Counted from the first letter of the stretch, positions 17,906 to 26,474 are shown. The stretch: 64,000 bases of DNA from Calothrix parasitica NIES-267 (GCF_002368095.1 NZ_AP018227.1:8724001-8788000), one strand, 5' to 3'. Program-made: numbers and translations. Notes: a model not told the origin generated them from the sequence alone.

Positions 17906-18229
17906 ATGTTAAAAAAAATTAAATTTGCGGCTTTAGGATTAGTAGCAGCTTCAGCGATATTACCAGTTGCTCCTATTAATGCAGCATTGTCAAAAACTGC
18001 TCGGGAAACAATAACAGAGATACAAACAGATACACCAGGAGAACAATTAGTAGCTGGTCGCTATCGTCGTCATCGTAGCCGTCGGGTTAGGGTTTATCGT
18101 CGTCGTCCTCGTCGTCGCTATCGTCATCGTCGTCATCGTCGGGTTAGGGTTTATCGTCGTCGAACCTGTTACTATAACCGTCGTAGAAACCGCAGAGTCT
18201 GTCGCTACCGGACTTACCGTAGATATTAA
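17906..18229 (+). CDS. Small exported Arg/Tyr-rich protein
   Basis: 107 residues. An N-terminal signal peptide (KKIKFAALGLVAASAILPVAPINA) is followed by a short acidic spacer (ETITEIQTDTPGEQ) and then about 55 residues made mostly of Arg, with Tyr, His and Val. The segment RRVRVYRRR occurs twice. Two Cys pairs (TCYYN and VCRY) are possible disulphides. At DNA level a 25-bp direct repeat, GTCGGGTTAGGGTTTATCGT plus CGTCG, lies at 18081 and 18138. No family was recognised. A strongly basic secreted protein might bind polysaccharide, nucleic acid or membranes. A hairpin follows the stop codon. Confidence 0.65.
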   Translation: MLKKIKFAALGLVAASAILPVAPINAALSKTARETITEIQTDTPGEQLVAGRYRRHRSRRVRVYRRRPRRRYRHRRHRRVRVYRRRTCYYNRRRNRRVCRYRTYRRY

Positions 18230-18235
18230 AGTGTT

Positions 18236-18253
18236 AGGCGGTTAAAACCGCCT
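18236..18253 (+). terminator. Hairpin after the Arg-rich protein gene
   Basis: A perfect 8-bp stem AGGCGGTT / AACCGCCT with a 2-base loop, starting 7 bp after the stop codon. The following TGATTGAGTATT is only weakly T-rich. The 'GGCGGTTAAAACCGCC' hairpin also occurs elsewhere (59047-59062), so it may be a dispersed repeat used as a terminator. Confidence 0.5.
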
Positions 18254-18302
18254 GATTGAGTATTAAACTAGACTTTCCTGCACATCTTGTGAGGTTGAGG
18301 TC

Positions 18303-19295
18303 TTATACTAATTTCTTTTTTATCTTCTTTAATATTGTTTTTGTTGATAATTTAGCGAGACGAATTTTTGTTAAAGGTTTAATGTTTGAGGGATGATTTT
18401 GTTTGTGGTCAAAGAAGTCGTTTAATTCATCTAAGATTACTTGAAAACGTGAAATAATATGCTCGCGGCGATACTCTTGAAAAAATGTTTCAGGTAAACT
18501 TAAAGGCGACCAGTTATTCAGAACTTTAAGAATACGCTGCATGTCATATTCTTTGGAATAAGCCGCAATTTTATAACAATTAAATCCGGGGTCTAAATAG
18601 TCGGAAAGTCCACCATTAAGACTAGAAAAAACTCGACAACCACAAGCAGCAGCCTCCATAGGTTGCAAACCAAAGCCTTCAGTTACTTGCTGTTGCGCCC
18701 AGTATTCGGCAGAATCATAAATATAAATCTTGCTCCGATTAAATATTGCTGCAATATCTTCAATAAAATAATCAACTAACTCTAATTTAGACTTTTGTTT
18801 TAATGCTGGAACTAAATCCTGCATGAGATATTCGGAAGATTTTCTAGCTAAAACTAAAACATCAATATCTCTTTCCAGATTTTGGTTATTAAATTCATCG
18901 CTAATTTGATTGGGTAAATAATAAATTAAAGAGTGAGGTGATAATTCTCCCCAATATCCTAAAGTATTGCGACTGACGGTAATAATCGGAATACTTGCTG
19001 GGAGTTTAAAACCGTAACCAGCACTATGAGCATGATAAACAACATTATAAGACTTAAGGCGAGGAGCAAGTTTTGCAATATCAAATCCCCAGCTAATTAC
19101 AAATATGATATTTTCCAAATTTTGCTCTTGAAGTACATCATCTAAGAAAAGCTTATCTTTTTCTCGTTGACGATAAGTTACTACTTCAGCATCGCAAATT
19201 TCTTTAGCAAGATTCAGCGTTTTTAATTCCGCAAATAAACCACCACAAGCGAATTTACCATCCGTACCCGGAAGTAAAAAATAAAGTTTTCTCAT
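18303..19295 (-). CDS. Glycosyltransferase, GT-B fold (family 4-like)
   Basis: About 330 residues. The C-terminal half carries the retaining GT4 signature EGFGLQPMEAAACGC near residue 210 (the EX7E type), followed by SLNGGLSDYL. The N-terminal half has the LPGTDGKFACGGLFAE opening expected for the acceptor domain. It is cytosolic, with a basic Lys-rich C-terminus (KTILKKIKKKLV) that may touch the membrane. It probably adds a sugar during exopolysaccharide or glycolipid synthesis; donor and acceptor are unknown. ATG 19295 is chosen over a TTG two codons upstream. Confidence 0.8.
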   Translation of the reverse strand: MRKLYFLLPGTDGKFACGGLFAELKTLNLAKEICDAEVVTYRQREKDKLFLDDVLQEQNLENIIFVISWGFDIAKLAPRLKSYNVVYHAHSAGYGFKLPASIPIITVSRNTLGYWGELSPHSLIYYLPNQISDEFNNQNLERDIDVLVLARKSSEYLMQDLVPALKQKSKLELVDYFIEDIAAIFNRSKIYIYDSAEYWAQQQVTEGFGLQPMEAAACGCRVFSSLNGGLSDYLDPGFNCYKIAAYSKEYDMQRILKVLNNWSPLSLPETFFQEYRREHIISRFQVILDELNDFFDHKQNHPSNIKPLTKIRLAKLSTKTILKKIKKKLV

Positions 19296-19301
19296 AACCA
19301 A

Positions 19302-19504
19302 ACCCTTACGATTTTAGATTTTTGCAACGGATACGTTTTTGTTGGATTTTGGATTGTAAATTAGAATTTTGCAAGGTATTCAGGACACAGTTGAGTAAAG
19401 AGTTAGGAATTAGGAATTAGAAGTTAGGAGTTATTTGACCTTCAACCTGTAACCTGTAACCTGTAACCTTTAGCCTCTAACCTTTAACCTCTAACCTTTA
19501 ACCT
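19302..19504. repeat. Short tandem repeats (AACCTGT / AACCTCT units)
   Basis: AT-rich DNA, then 'AGGAATTAG' units, then about ten copies of 'AACCTGT/AACCTTT/AACCTCT' that run directly into the 3' end of the membrane protein gene at 19505. No spacers or coding potential. Confidence 0.8.
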
Positions 19505-19906
19505 CTAACCTCTAACCTTTAACCTTACAAAATTAACCCATAACCACCCGAAAAAACTGCCGATGAAATAGACGGGAAAATCAGCCCAAATAAATGTATT
19601 TCCTAAAACAAGTCTGCCGGGTAAAGTTTTACGAGCTGCTTCTAGAAACGGTGCTTTCCATAATTGCAGAAATTCTATCATGCAGGTTGCAATGCAAACT
19701 GCAATTGCTATACGTAACGGTGAAACTTTAGGTAACATAAAAGCAAATAATAATACCCAGAATATTTCATAAGCAATGCTTCCCAACACATCATGCAGCC
19801 ATGCTGGGTTTAATCCTTGAGAAAATCTTACTATGTAACCAAAAGGAACGATAATTATCATACTTGCTAGCAGCACTATACGATATCTAAAAAAAGGTAT
19901 ATTCAT
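19505..19906 (-). CDS. DUF2809-like small membrane protein
   Basis: 133 residues with four predicted membrane helices (about 8-27, 43-60, 66-84, 108-127). The segment RLVLGNTFIWADFPVYFIGSFFG near residues 97-119 matches the 'LG..F.W.DFP.Y..G' pattern of DUF2809 proteins. The function of that family is not known. The C-terminal codons are encoded by DNA that merges with the adjacent tandem repeat tract, so the last residues may be repeat-derived. Confidence 0.65.
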   Translation of the reverse strand: MNIPFFRYRIVLLASMIIIVPFGYIVRFSQGLNPAWLHDVLGSIAYEIFWVLLFAFMLPKVSPLRIAIAVCIATCMIEFLQLWKAPFLEAARKTLPGRLVLGNTFIWADFPVYFIGSFFGWLWVNFVRLKVRG

Positions 19907-19980
19907 TTACAGTAGTCTTCGCTTCAGAAAATGAATCTATTTTAAATGCATAAAGGGCTGAAATTATTTATAGAAAGCAA

Positions 19981-20012
19981 AAAGCAGAGAACAAGCGCTG
20001 ATTCTCTGCTTT
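19981..20012 (-). terminator. Intrinsic terminator for the hemerythrin-like gene
   Basis: A perfect 11-bp stem AAAGCAGAGAA / TTCTCTGCTTT with a 10-base loop. Read on the minus strand, it is followed by TTGCTTTCT. It lies about 120 bp downstream of the stop codon at 20130 and ends that transcript before the DUF2809-like gene. Confidence 0.75.
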
Positions 20013-20129
20013 GATAATTAAATTTGAATTTTTATTAATTAAGACTTTTTTTAGAGGAGAAAATTAAAACAGAATGCTTATAGTAATCCTGAATTAATTC
20101 TCATTCTCAATTTTTAAGTTACAAAAATC

Positions 20130-20702
20130 TTAGCTAGTAAGACCGCTGAACAAACCTTTAGCAGCTGCAATTCCATCTTCAACAGCACCCCAAATGCTTG
20201 TATCGGGTTCTTTTCCAACTAATTCGCGGGTTCCCAAAGCGTAAATAATTGCTTTCATCTGCTCTTGGTGAGCGCGGTTTTGAAAATTAACTTTATTGAT
20301 GGGGTCGATTGCTTCTTCCCAATCTTCCCCAGCGGTTTGAGCGCATTTGTGTACGAGCATACCAGTCATTACTAACTGATGCTTCATTCCTTCATGCTGT
20401 AATGCTTTTTCGTGAAGTTGTAATTCGCTTCCACCCATCATTTTGTCAACGGTTTGGGTGAAGGTTTTAACTTTCTCTTGAGCTTCGGATGAAGTACCAA
20501 ATTTAGTAATAGCTGCTTCGATAGTTCCCAAGCTTTCTTGGTCATCCTTAAGCATATCTTGCAAACGCTTTGTAATCTCAGTGTCAGTGATAGCTGAGAT
20601 TAATTTCTGTTCGCTAGCAATCAACTGGTTTTGCAGCACTTTCATATCACCCAACTTCATTGCAATGCTTTTGCGTTGAGTATCGTTTAATGTCGCTACC
20701 AT
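20130..20702 (-). CDS. Hemerythrin/HHE-like four-helix protein
   Basis: 190 residues, almost entirely helical, similar to cyanobacterial proteins annotated as HHE cation-binding or hemerythrin-like. Candidate metal-binding His and Glu residues occur in QLHEKALQHEGMKHQ, VHKCAQ and NRAHQEQ. The start MVATLNDTQRK (20702) fits the family better than an extension to 20768. No signal peptide. Related cyanobacterial proteins are reported as stress- or desiccation-responsive, but oxygen or metal binding is not shown here. A strong terminator follows. Confidence 0.65.
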   Translation of the reverse strand: MVATLNDTQRKSIAMKLGDMKVLQNQLIASEQKLISAITDTEITKRLQDMLKDDQESLGTIEAAITKFGTSSEAQEKVKTFTQTVDKMMGGSELQLHEKALQHEGMKHQLVMTGMLVHKCAQTAGEDWEEAIDPINKVNFQNRAHQEQMKAIIYALGTRELVGKEPDTSIWGAVEDGIAAAKGLFSGLTS

Positions 20703-20906
20703 GATAAATCCTGTGAATCTAATTCTTCTCCTAGTGTCACTAAGAGTTGAATCAGCTTCATCTTTCATCGGACTTAGAAAGAATTTGAAAAATTTCTATT
20801 TTTCTGTATTCAGGAATACCACTTTGGGAGGATGGGGAGAGGGGGAGACAAGGGGATGGGGAGAAAAGAAAGTTGATATTTCTTAACTTACATCTTGCAC
20901 CATTCT

Positions 20907-21041
20907 CAACAAGCTTAAAGAAACCCGGTTTCTAATCGTGAAAGCATGAATATCTCGTTGTAAAATGTCAAAGAAACCGGGTTTATGGAACTATTCACTG
21001 TATGTCCCTCCGGGACACGCTCCGCTAACGCTGTTAACTGT
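20907..21041. repeat. Dispersed hairpin repeats (AAACCCGGTTTC type and GTCCCTCCGGGAC type)
   Basis: CTCAACAAGCTTAAA leads into an inverted pair AAACCCGGTTTCT (20921) and AGAAACCGGGTTT (20971). The same unit recurs inverted at 58832-58896. It is followed at 21000-21035 by the GTCCCTCCGGGACACGCTCC block also seen at 8372, and by a 'GTTAACTGTTCACTG' repeat running into the 3' end of the next gene. Confidence 0.75.
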
Positions 21042-21698
21042 TCACTGTTTCCATTTAAGTTTGACAAAATAAGCTTTGCGTCCCATTGCATCATATTTAA
21101 AGGTGATATTTTCGACTGCTAGGTTGAAGGGAATTGCTGTGGTGATATGACGTTGAAAGAAAGCACCTACGTCGGGAGCAAGTTCTGTTGCGGTTGTTGT
21201 TGCGAAGCTGAAACCGATTAGTTGTTCTATGGGTCCTCGGGGTAATAATAAATGCATTCCTACAGCTAATCCGGCTGTTAATAACATGGCTACTGATGCA
21301 TTTGTTCCGCAGCGAGGATGCACGGCTAAATTCCATTCTCCATGAGTAAGACGTTGTAGAGCAAGGTTTACAGCTCGTCTTAAATCGCTGATATTGGCTT
21401 CACCGTAAAGGTAAAATCCTTCTTCTGTAGATAAACCGCTGTAAAGTTGATTGTCAATACCAACATTTTCCCGGTCGTTAAATTTTTGAGTTGTACCACC
21501 CGACGATTCGCTTAAAGTCCATACTGTCGCATGTTCTAAAGCGTGAACCTGACGCACCATTAAAATTTCTTTTAACCCAGGAACAAAAGATAACCGTTCT
21601 AGTAAATCGGTATCTTGGGTGGGGGAGGGTGAAATCAAATCCAAATTCAAGAGGTCAAAGGATAGGTCATTCCCTTTGGTATATGTTGAGGTATTCAT
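21042..21698 (-). CDS. DUF6391-like protein
   Basis: 218 residues, conserved in cyanobacteria by recollection of the RQVHALEHATVW motif (about 49-60) and GLSTEEGFYLYG (about 88-99). The C-terminal half has one or two hydrophobic stretches (ASVAMLLTAGLAVGMHLLLP and IGFSFATTTATEL), so it may be membrane-associated. The HALEHAT segment looks like a possible metal site, but no enzyme family is assigned. The 3' end overlaps repeat-like DNA by a few bases. Confidence 0.6.
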   Translation of the reverse strand: MNTSTYTKGNDLSFDLLNLDLISPSPTQDTDLLERLSFVPGLKEILMVRQVHALEHATVWTLSESSGGTTQKFNDRENVGIDNQLYSGLSTEEGFYLYGEANISDLRRAVNLALQRLTHGEWNLAVHPRCGTNASVAMLLTAGLAVGMHLLLPRGPIEQLIGFSFATTTATELAPDVGAFFQRHITTAIPFNLAVENITFKYDAMGRKAYFVKLKWKQ

Positions 21699-22024
21699 TC
21701 TTTATTGGTTCCCCCACCTGAGTAGGTAAGATATACACTCTCAATGTAACCTTTCACAAAAGAAATTATTGCTAATTTTTGTTGATTATTAAATTAATGT
21801 TAATAAATTGAAAAATATTGTTTAAATGGGGAACAAGATAAAGAGCAATATTAAAACTTTTTAAGCTATTGATAAATTAATAATTTTCAAAATAAACAGT
21901 AAATTATTTGAGTAATTTTTATCTATTTAATAATTTGCCTGTAAGCGCACCAGATAATATTACCTATTACCCATTACCTAATAAAAAAATGTTTATTTTA
22001 AAATAATTTTTATAAGTAGAAATT
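21699..22024. other. AT-rich intergenic DNA
   Basis: Very AT-rich sequence without recognisable genes. Only a short 'ATTACCCATTACC' repeat near 21964-21979 stands out. It presumably carries the promoter of the gene ending at 21042. Confidence 0.4.
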
Positions 22025-22165
22025 GACCCGTCCGTTGCTAGTCGGACGGGGATTGATTGCTGCTAGCTGCGTGCGCGTAGACCAATACCCTGCGATTGCG
22101 CGTTTAAGAGATGAGTTCAGCACCGAAAAGTGAAGCGTGAGGAGACTAGCTAGCAACAATCAATC
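22025..22165 (-). ncRNA. Candidate structured RNA or structured 3' UTR downstream of the pedR-like gene
   Basis: Two strong helices are visible. An 18-bp stem pairs 22051-22068 with 22148-22165 and encloses about 79 nt of GC-richer sequence. A perfect 8-bp hairpin (22027-22034 with 22043-22050) follows on the minus strand. The single non-Watson-Crick position of the long stem is a G-U wobble when read on the minus strand but a C-A mismatch on the plus strand, which favours minus-strand transcription. In that direction it starts about 30 nt after the regulator's stop codon and ends in the hairpin, which could terminate it. No known RNA family was recognised. Confidence 0.5.
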
Positions 22166-22196
22166 AAAATGGAGCAAATAACTGTTGCGATGCTGT

Positions 22197-22460
22197 TTAA
22201 TCCTGCGGATGAGGAATAGAGCAGCAGTTAACATCATTTAGACATACCTTACCCCAGTGCAAAGCCCAGCGGACAAGAGCAACTCGGTTTTCGGTTTGTG
22301 TCTTAGTAAGAATGTTGCTGATATGGTTATCAACAGTACGCTTACTGATTTCCAGCTTTTCTGCAATTAATTGGTTAGTTAAGCCAGTGGCCACTAAGTC
22401 GATAATTTGCAGTTCTCGGTCTGACAGACTAACAGGGGTCTGAGACTCGCCACCAGCCAT
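22197..22460 (-). CDS. pedR: PedR-like LuxR-type transcriptional regulator
   Basis: A small 87-residue regulator consisting of a LuxR/GerE helix-turn-helix alone: LSDRELQIIDLVATGLTNQLIAEKL, then SKRTVDNHISNIL, then NRVALVRWAL. The C-terminus has three Cys residues (GKVCLNDVNCCSIP), as in the cyanobacterial regulator PedR (Synechocystis ssl0564), which responds to photosynthetic electron transport through redox-active Cys. There is no receiver domain. ATG 22460 is chosen because GGAGG lies 11 bp upstream; longer TTG or ATG starts lack this. A strongly folded region follows the stop codon. Confidence 0.75.
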   Translation of the reverse strand: MAGGESQTPVSLSDRELQIIDLVATGLTNQLIAEKLEISKRTVDNHISNILTKTQTENRVALVRWALHWGKVCLNDVNCCSIPHPQD

Positions 22461-22814
22461 TTTTATTCCATCCTCCCGATTAGTGGTAAATGTACTCAAT
22501 TGCCATGCTCCCATTGTAGAAGATTGTTTTACTGGTAGGCGTTTCAACTGTTTAATGCAACACTATTTTCAATAATTTCTTTATGATTTTAGTAGACAAG
22601 TATACAGTATTTTATATTAGTATTTATTTTAACTTTATACGGTAAATAAAATTAGAGTGATTACTGTTGAGAAACATAGAGTGCAAGAGTACAGATAAAC
22701 AATTATAAAACAATTTTGCTGTTTATTTGTATGAACGATTGCTTCTAGAGTCCTAAATATTAGTGTAGGTTTTATACAGAATTTCTTTTAAAAAATTTAA
22801 AAAGTGGTTAGGAA

Positions 22815-23786
22815 ATGAGCAATCCCCGTGTCTTATGTTTGGGTGAAATACTGTATGACGTGCTTGCTGACCAGCTAGGTCGTTCGGTTGAAAACGTTGA
22901 TTCATGGACTTCTTATCCGGGAGGGGCACCGGCTAATGTCGCTTGTGCTTTAGTAAAGCTGGGAACTCCATCAGCATTTATTGGAGCGGTTGGTGAAGAT
23001 GAATCTGGAAAGAGTTTAGTCAAACTTCTAGAAGAAGTTGGTGTAGATACAGATGGGGTGCAGCTTAATTCCGAAGCTCCTACCAGACAAGTATTAGTAA
23101 CCAGAAAAGAAAATGGCGAAAGGCTGTTTTCTGGGTTCAAAGATTACGATACCGCAGAATTTGCTGATACTCGTCTCAAAGCTGCCGAATTACCAGAAAA
23201 ATTATTTGTAAATGCTGAGTTTTTGGTCATCGGAACCTTAGAATTAGCTTATCCCGAAACTGGTGCAGCGGTTGATCGGGCTTTAGAGTTAGCTTCTCAA
23301 CATAATGTAAAGATTCTGCTAGATGTAAATTGGCGCGATGTATTCTGGAAAAATCCCGATGCTGCTCCCGAAAAAATTCGAGAATTAATCAAAAAAGTAG
23401 ATTTCCTCAAACTTGCTAAAGAAGAGGCAGAATTATTATTCAATACTTATGATGCTGGAGCAATTACTTACCGTCTAAATTCTGTAGAAGGGGTATTAGT
23501 AACGGATGGTGACAAAGGTTGTGCTTACTGTCTGGGTGAAAACGAGGATAAATTTCCAGCTTTTTCCGTTCCTGTAGTTGACACAACTGGTGCGGGAGAC
23601 AGCTTTGTAGCTGGTTTTGTTCACCAACTTTTGCAGACTGGAGTCCAAAATTTAAAGGATGCAGAAATAGTCAAGAAAATCATTGCTTACGCTAGTGCTG
23701 CTGGAGCTTTGACTACATTGAAACCCGGTGCGATTGCTTCTCAACCGACAGCAGAAGAGGTAGAAAATTTTCTCAAGGAGCATTGA
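22815..23786 (+). CDS. PfkB-family carbohydrate kinase, fructokinase-like
   Basis: 323 residues. The sugar-binding N-terminal GEILYDVLAD and YPGGAPANVACALVKLG are PfkB signature 1, and DTTGAGDSFVAGFVHQLL is signature 2 with the catalytic Asp. The length and the GEILYD start fit bacterial fructokinases, which phosphorylate fructose with ATP, for instance after sucrose cleavage. Cytosolic. It is a single gene whose 267-bp leader is AT-rich. A ribokinase-like alternative is less likely. A gluconokinase lies 0.5 kb away on the other strand. Confidence 0.85.
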   Translation: MSNPRVLCLGEILYDVLADQLGRSVENVDSWTSYPGGAPANVACALVKLGTPSAFIGAVGEDESGKSLVKLLEEVGVDTDGVQLNSEAPTRQVLVTRKENGERLFSGFKDYDTAEFADTRLKAAELPEKLFVNAEFLVIGTLELAYPETGAAVDRALELASQHNVKILLDVNWRDVFWKNPDAAPEKIRELIKKVDFLKLAKEEAELLFNTYDAGAITYRLNSVEGVLVTDGDKGCAYCLGENEDKFPAFSVPVVDTTGAGDSFVAGFVHQLLQTGVQNLKDAEIVKKIIAYASAAGALTTLKPGAIASQPTAEEVENFLKEH

Positions 23787-24309
23787 AGGAGAATAAAATT
23801 TAGTTTAATTCTTAACGTAGGGTGTGTTATCGCGGAGCGTAACGCACCTTTTATCAATTTTCATCCAGAGGATGTGGATCATCAATTATCAATTATCAAT
23901 TATCAGATGGTAGGTTGGGTTAGACACGATTTACAATTTAATAGGACTTACGCAACGAAGATTTGTCATTGCGACCGAAACGTTAGCGTAGCGTCTCCCG
24001 GAGGGAGATAGTGTAGGGAAGCAATCGCAGGATTTTTGCGATGATCCACACCTTCGGTGAATACGTCGCTGTCGCTCGTAATGACGCAGTTACGTTACTT
24101 TTGCGTAAGTCCTGTTTAAAAGGTGATGAACAATCTTTAATTATCGTGTCGTAACCCAACATCGGTATTTTGGGTAAGTTCAAGTATTGTACAATTCCAA
24201 TCAAAACAATCTTGAGTTAAGGTTTATAAATTGATTTCTAGAGTTTTGGTGCGTTGAACTGAAGTCGTAACGCACCCTACGAATTAATTAATAACCCAAC
24301 CTACACCCG
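23787..24309. repeat. Nested palindromic repeats between fructokinase and gluconokinase genes
   Basis: The whole interval is repeat DNA in nested inverted order: GTAGGGTGTGTTA..GTAACGCACC near 23819-23851, then GTAGGTTGGGTTAGACACGA at 23910. Next come a 171-bp element at 23943-24113, then ATCGTGTCGTAACCCAAC at 24143, and GGTGCGTT..AACGCACCCTAC near 24248-24280. The TTGGGTTAGACACGAT and ATCGTGTCGTAACCCAA arms face each other across the 171-bp element, so that element appears to sit inside an older palindromic repeat. Confidence 0.7.
23943..24113. mobile_element. 171-bp inverted-repeat element (MITE-like), AGGACTTACGCAA family
   Basis: The ends are AGGACTTACGCAA and TTGCGTAAGTCCT. The inside carries GTCATTGCGACCG.., a GTCTCCCGGAGGGAGA palindrome and ..CGCTCGTAATGAC. 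An inverse copy of exactly the same length and nearly the same sequence is at 37907-38077. There is no coding capacity, so it is a non-autonomous element. Confidence 0.8.
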
Positions 24310-24789
24310 TTACAATTTCTCTAAAATATTCTGCACAATATCTTCAAGCGGCTGCGAAATGTCTACCTTAATCGCTTCTAATGGCTCTTCAAGGATATCA
24401 AACTGACTTTTGAGAAGTTTTTCGCTCATGAAGTGATTTAATCGTTCTTTTAAGCGTTTGTTAATTAATTCAAAAGAACCTTTGAGATAAACTAGCTTTA
24501 CAGATTCATGGTTTATCAAAAGCATTTGACGATAACTTGCTTTCAAAGCCGAACAAGTTATAACTATATTGGTATTTTCTGATAGGTGCTGTTTGATGAC
24601 ATCTTGCATTTTTTGCAGCCACGGTAGTCTATCCTTATCACTCAACGCAATACCGTTCCGCATTTTGTCTATATTCTCTTGTGGATGGTAATCGTCTGCG
24701 TCGGCAAATTTATAGCCCAATGATTCGGCTAGTTTTTCACCGATGGTGGTTTTTCCCGAACCCGAAACACCCATGACAAGGATAATCAT
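24310..24789 (-). CDS. gntK: Gluconokinase
   Basis: 159 residues, the usual size. It phosphorylates gluconate to 6-phosphogluconate with ATP, feeding the oxidative pentose phosphate pathway. Walker A is GVSGSGKTT (residues 7-15). The family motif DADDYHP is at about 30-36, and KDRLPWLQ and CSALKASYR lie downstream, as in GntK/IdnK. Cytosolic. No gluconate transporter is adjacent. Its 3' end faces a block of nested repeats. Confidence 0.9.
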   Translation of the reverse strand: MIILVMGVSGSGKTTIGEKLAESLGYKFADADDYHPQENIDKMRNGIALSDKDRLPWLQKMQDVIKQHLSENTNIVITCSALKASYRQMLLINHESVKLVYLKGSFELINKRLKERLNHFMSEKLLKSQFDILEEPLEAIKVDISQPLEDIVQNILEKL

Positions 24790-25001
24790 CTACAAATTTA
24801 GAGCTATAATTACTGTCTATTTAGAAAAATAATGTATCAGATTGATACTAGAATTGAAAAAGTGTATCGTATTTATACCAAAAAAATTTTCTCAATTCCT
24901 TCTTAATTTATAATATTTTAGGTACAATTCGATGCATATACCTAAATAGTTTAACCCTATTTAATTAGAAATCATATTTATAGCTAAATAATAACTTAAA
25001 A

Positions 25002-26474
25002 ATGAGCGCTGAAATTAGTCCAGGAACTCTAGTCAATAATCGTTATCTTATTCAAAAAACTCTGGGTAGAGGTGGGTTTGGTAGAACTTACTTGGCTTTT
25101 AATAATCAGCGTTTTAATGAACCCTGCGTTCTCAAGGAGTTCTTACCAGATACCCAAAGTCCTAGCATTATTATTAAATCAAAGGAATTATTTGAGCGAG
25201 AAGCAAAAGTTTTATATCAAATCAAACATCAACAAATTCCTCAGTTTTTAGCGCTATTAACTCACGAAGACAAACTATTTATTGTTCAGGAGTATATTGA
25301 TGGCAGAACTTATCTACAAATATTAGATGACCGTCTTTCTAGCACTCGAAAGCCATTTTCGGAAGCGGAAGTTAGACAGTGGCTTTTGGATATGCTGCCA
25401 GTTTTAGAATATATTCATGGTTGTAATATTATTCACCGCGATATTTCATTAGAAAATGTCATGCTTCCTAATAATCAATCGCAACCTGTATTGATTGATT
25501 TTGGAGTGGTGAAAGAGAAGTTCACTCAAATTTTTAGTAGTTCTTCTTCCCATTCATTTAAACAAGGTTCGGTAGTAGGAAAAATTGGTTATTCACCACC
25601 GGAGCAATTGCGATTGGGACATTGTTTTCCTTCTAGCGATTTGTACGCGCTTGCTGTGAGTGCGCTAATTCTTTTGACAGGAAAAATGCCACATTTACTA
25701 ATAGATGATTCCTTAAACTGGAATTGGCAATCTCATGTAAATGTAAGCAGTTCTCTCGCTACGATTCTGAATAAAATGTTGGCATCTGTCCCAGCAGAAC
25801 GCTATCAATCTGCGACGGAAGTAATAGCAAAGCTTGAGAACAATCAAAGTTATAATTCTAATGTCAGTCAGACAGTTAATGATAATAACTTGAAACCAAA
25901 AATGTCACTAGGTGGCATTATTTCAAGTATATTGCCAAGAAGAACCCAGCAGAACGAGCAGCAGAATGTGGGTAATGAAAATAATTTTGAACTACTCGGA
26001 CAAACATTAGTTTCTCAAAATCCACAGTTTGTAGATTATTGTAAGCAGCAACTGGCTAGTTTTATTGGACCTTTAGCTAGTATGGTGATGGAGCAAACTT
26101 TGCAAGAAAACCCAGATATAACATCCAAAGATTTTGTAGAAGTTTTAGCTCAAAAAATTCCAGATACACAAAGAGCAGAAAGCTTTAGAAATCACATCAA
26201 ATTTCTCAAAGAATATAAAACAGAACAACCTCAGAAGCTAAGTCAATCGGTTTCAAGTTTGACAACCACCCCTGCAATTAGTCATCCAGATTTTCTAGAT
26301 TATTGTCGCAGAGAATTTAGTAGTTTTGTCGGACCTTTCGCTAGTGTCGTGATTAGAGATACTTTAGACGAAAACCCAGATTTAACTCCAAAGCAGCTTG
26401 TAGAAAGATTAATGACTGGAATCCCTAATCGGAAAAGAGCAAAAGAATTTCAAAAACGGATTCTTAAGGATTGA
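25002..26474 (+). CDS. Serine/threonine protein kinase with two C-terminal DUF8082-like repeats
   Basis: 490 residues. The kinase domain has the Gly loop LGRGGFGRTY (about 20-29), the ATP-binding Lys in CVLKEFLP, the catalytic loop IIHRDISLENVM (Ser in place of the usual Lys-like position, common in cyanobacterial kinases) and IDFGVVK. No membrane segment. After a linker come two copies of a ~60-residue helical module (about 342-400 and 425-485). Each contains FVDYC/FLDYC, IGP/VGP.AS, QENPD/DENPD and a closing IPD/IPN, and they resemble the DUF8082 module of other cyanobacterial signalling proteins. The targets are unknown. The gene stands alone. Confidence 0.88.
   Translation: MSAEISPGTLVNNRYLIQKTLGRGGFGRTYLAFNNQRFNEPCVLKEFLPDTQSPSIIIKSKELFEREAKVLYQIKHQQIPQFLALLTHEDKLFIVQEYIDGRTYLQILDDRLSSTRKPFSEAEVRQWLLDMLPVLEYIHGCNIIHRDISLENVMLPNNQSQPVLIDFGVVKEKFTQIFSSSSSHSFKQGSVVGKIGYSPPEQLRLGHCFPSSDLYALAVSALILLTGKMPHLLIDDSLNWNWQSHVNVSSSLATILNKMLASVPAERYQSATEVIAKLENNQSYNSNVSQTVNDNNLKPKMSLGGIISSILPRRTQQNEQQNVGNENNFELLGQTLVSQNPQFVDYCKQQLASFIGPLASMVMEQTLQENPDITSKDFVEVLAQKIPDTQRAESFRNHIKFLKEYKTEQPQKLSQSVSSLTTTPAISHPDFLDYCRREFSSFVGPFASVVIRDTLDENPDLTPKQLVERLMTGIPNRKRAKEFQKRILKD

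Noticed and set aside
19440-19504. Possible CRISPR or telomere-like repeat (AACCTGT units)
   Set aside because: Contiguous heptamers without spacers, like several other tracts in the window.
20703-20768. N-terminal extension of the hemerythrin-like gene
   Set aside because: The extension does not look like the family; MVATLNDTQ at 20702 is the usual start.
22025-22165. tRNA, RNase P RNA or tmRNA gene
   Set aside because: No cloverleaf with TTCGAATC-type arm, no GAGGAAAGTC motif, and no tag reading frame; kept only as an unnamed structured RNA.
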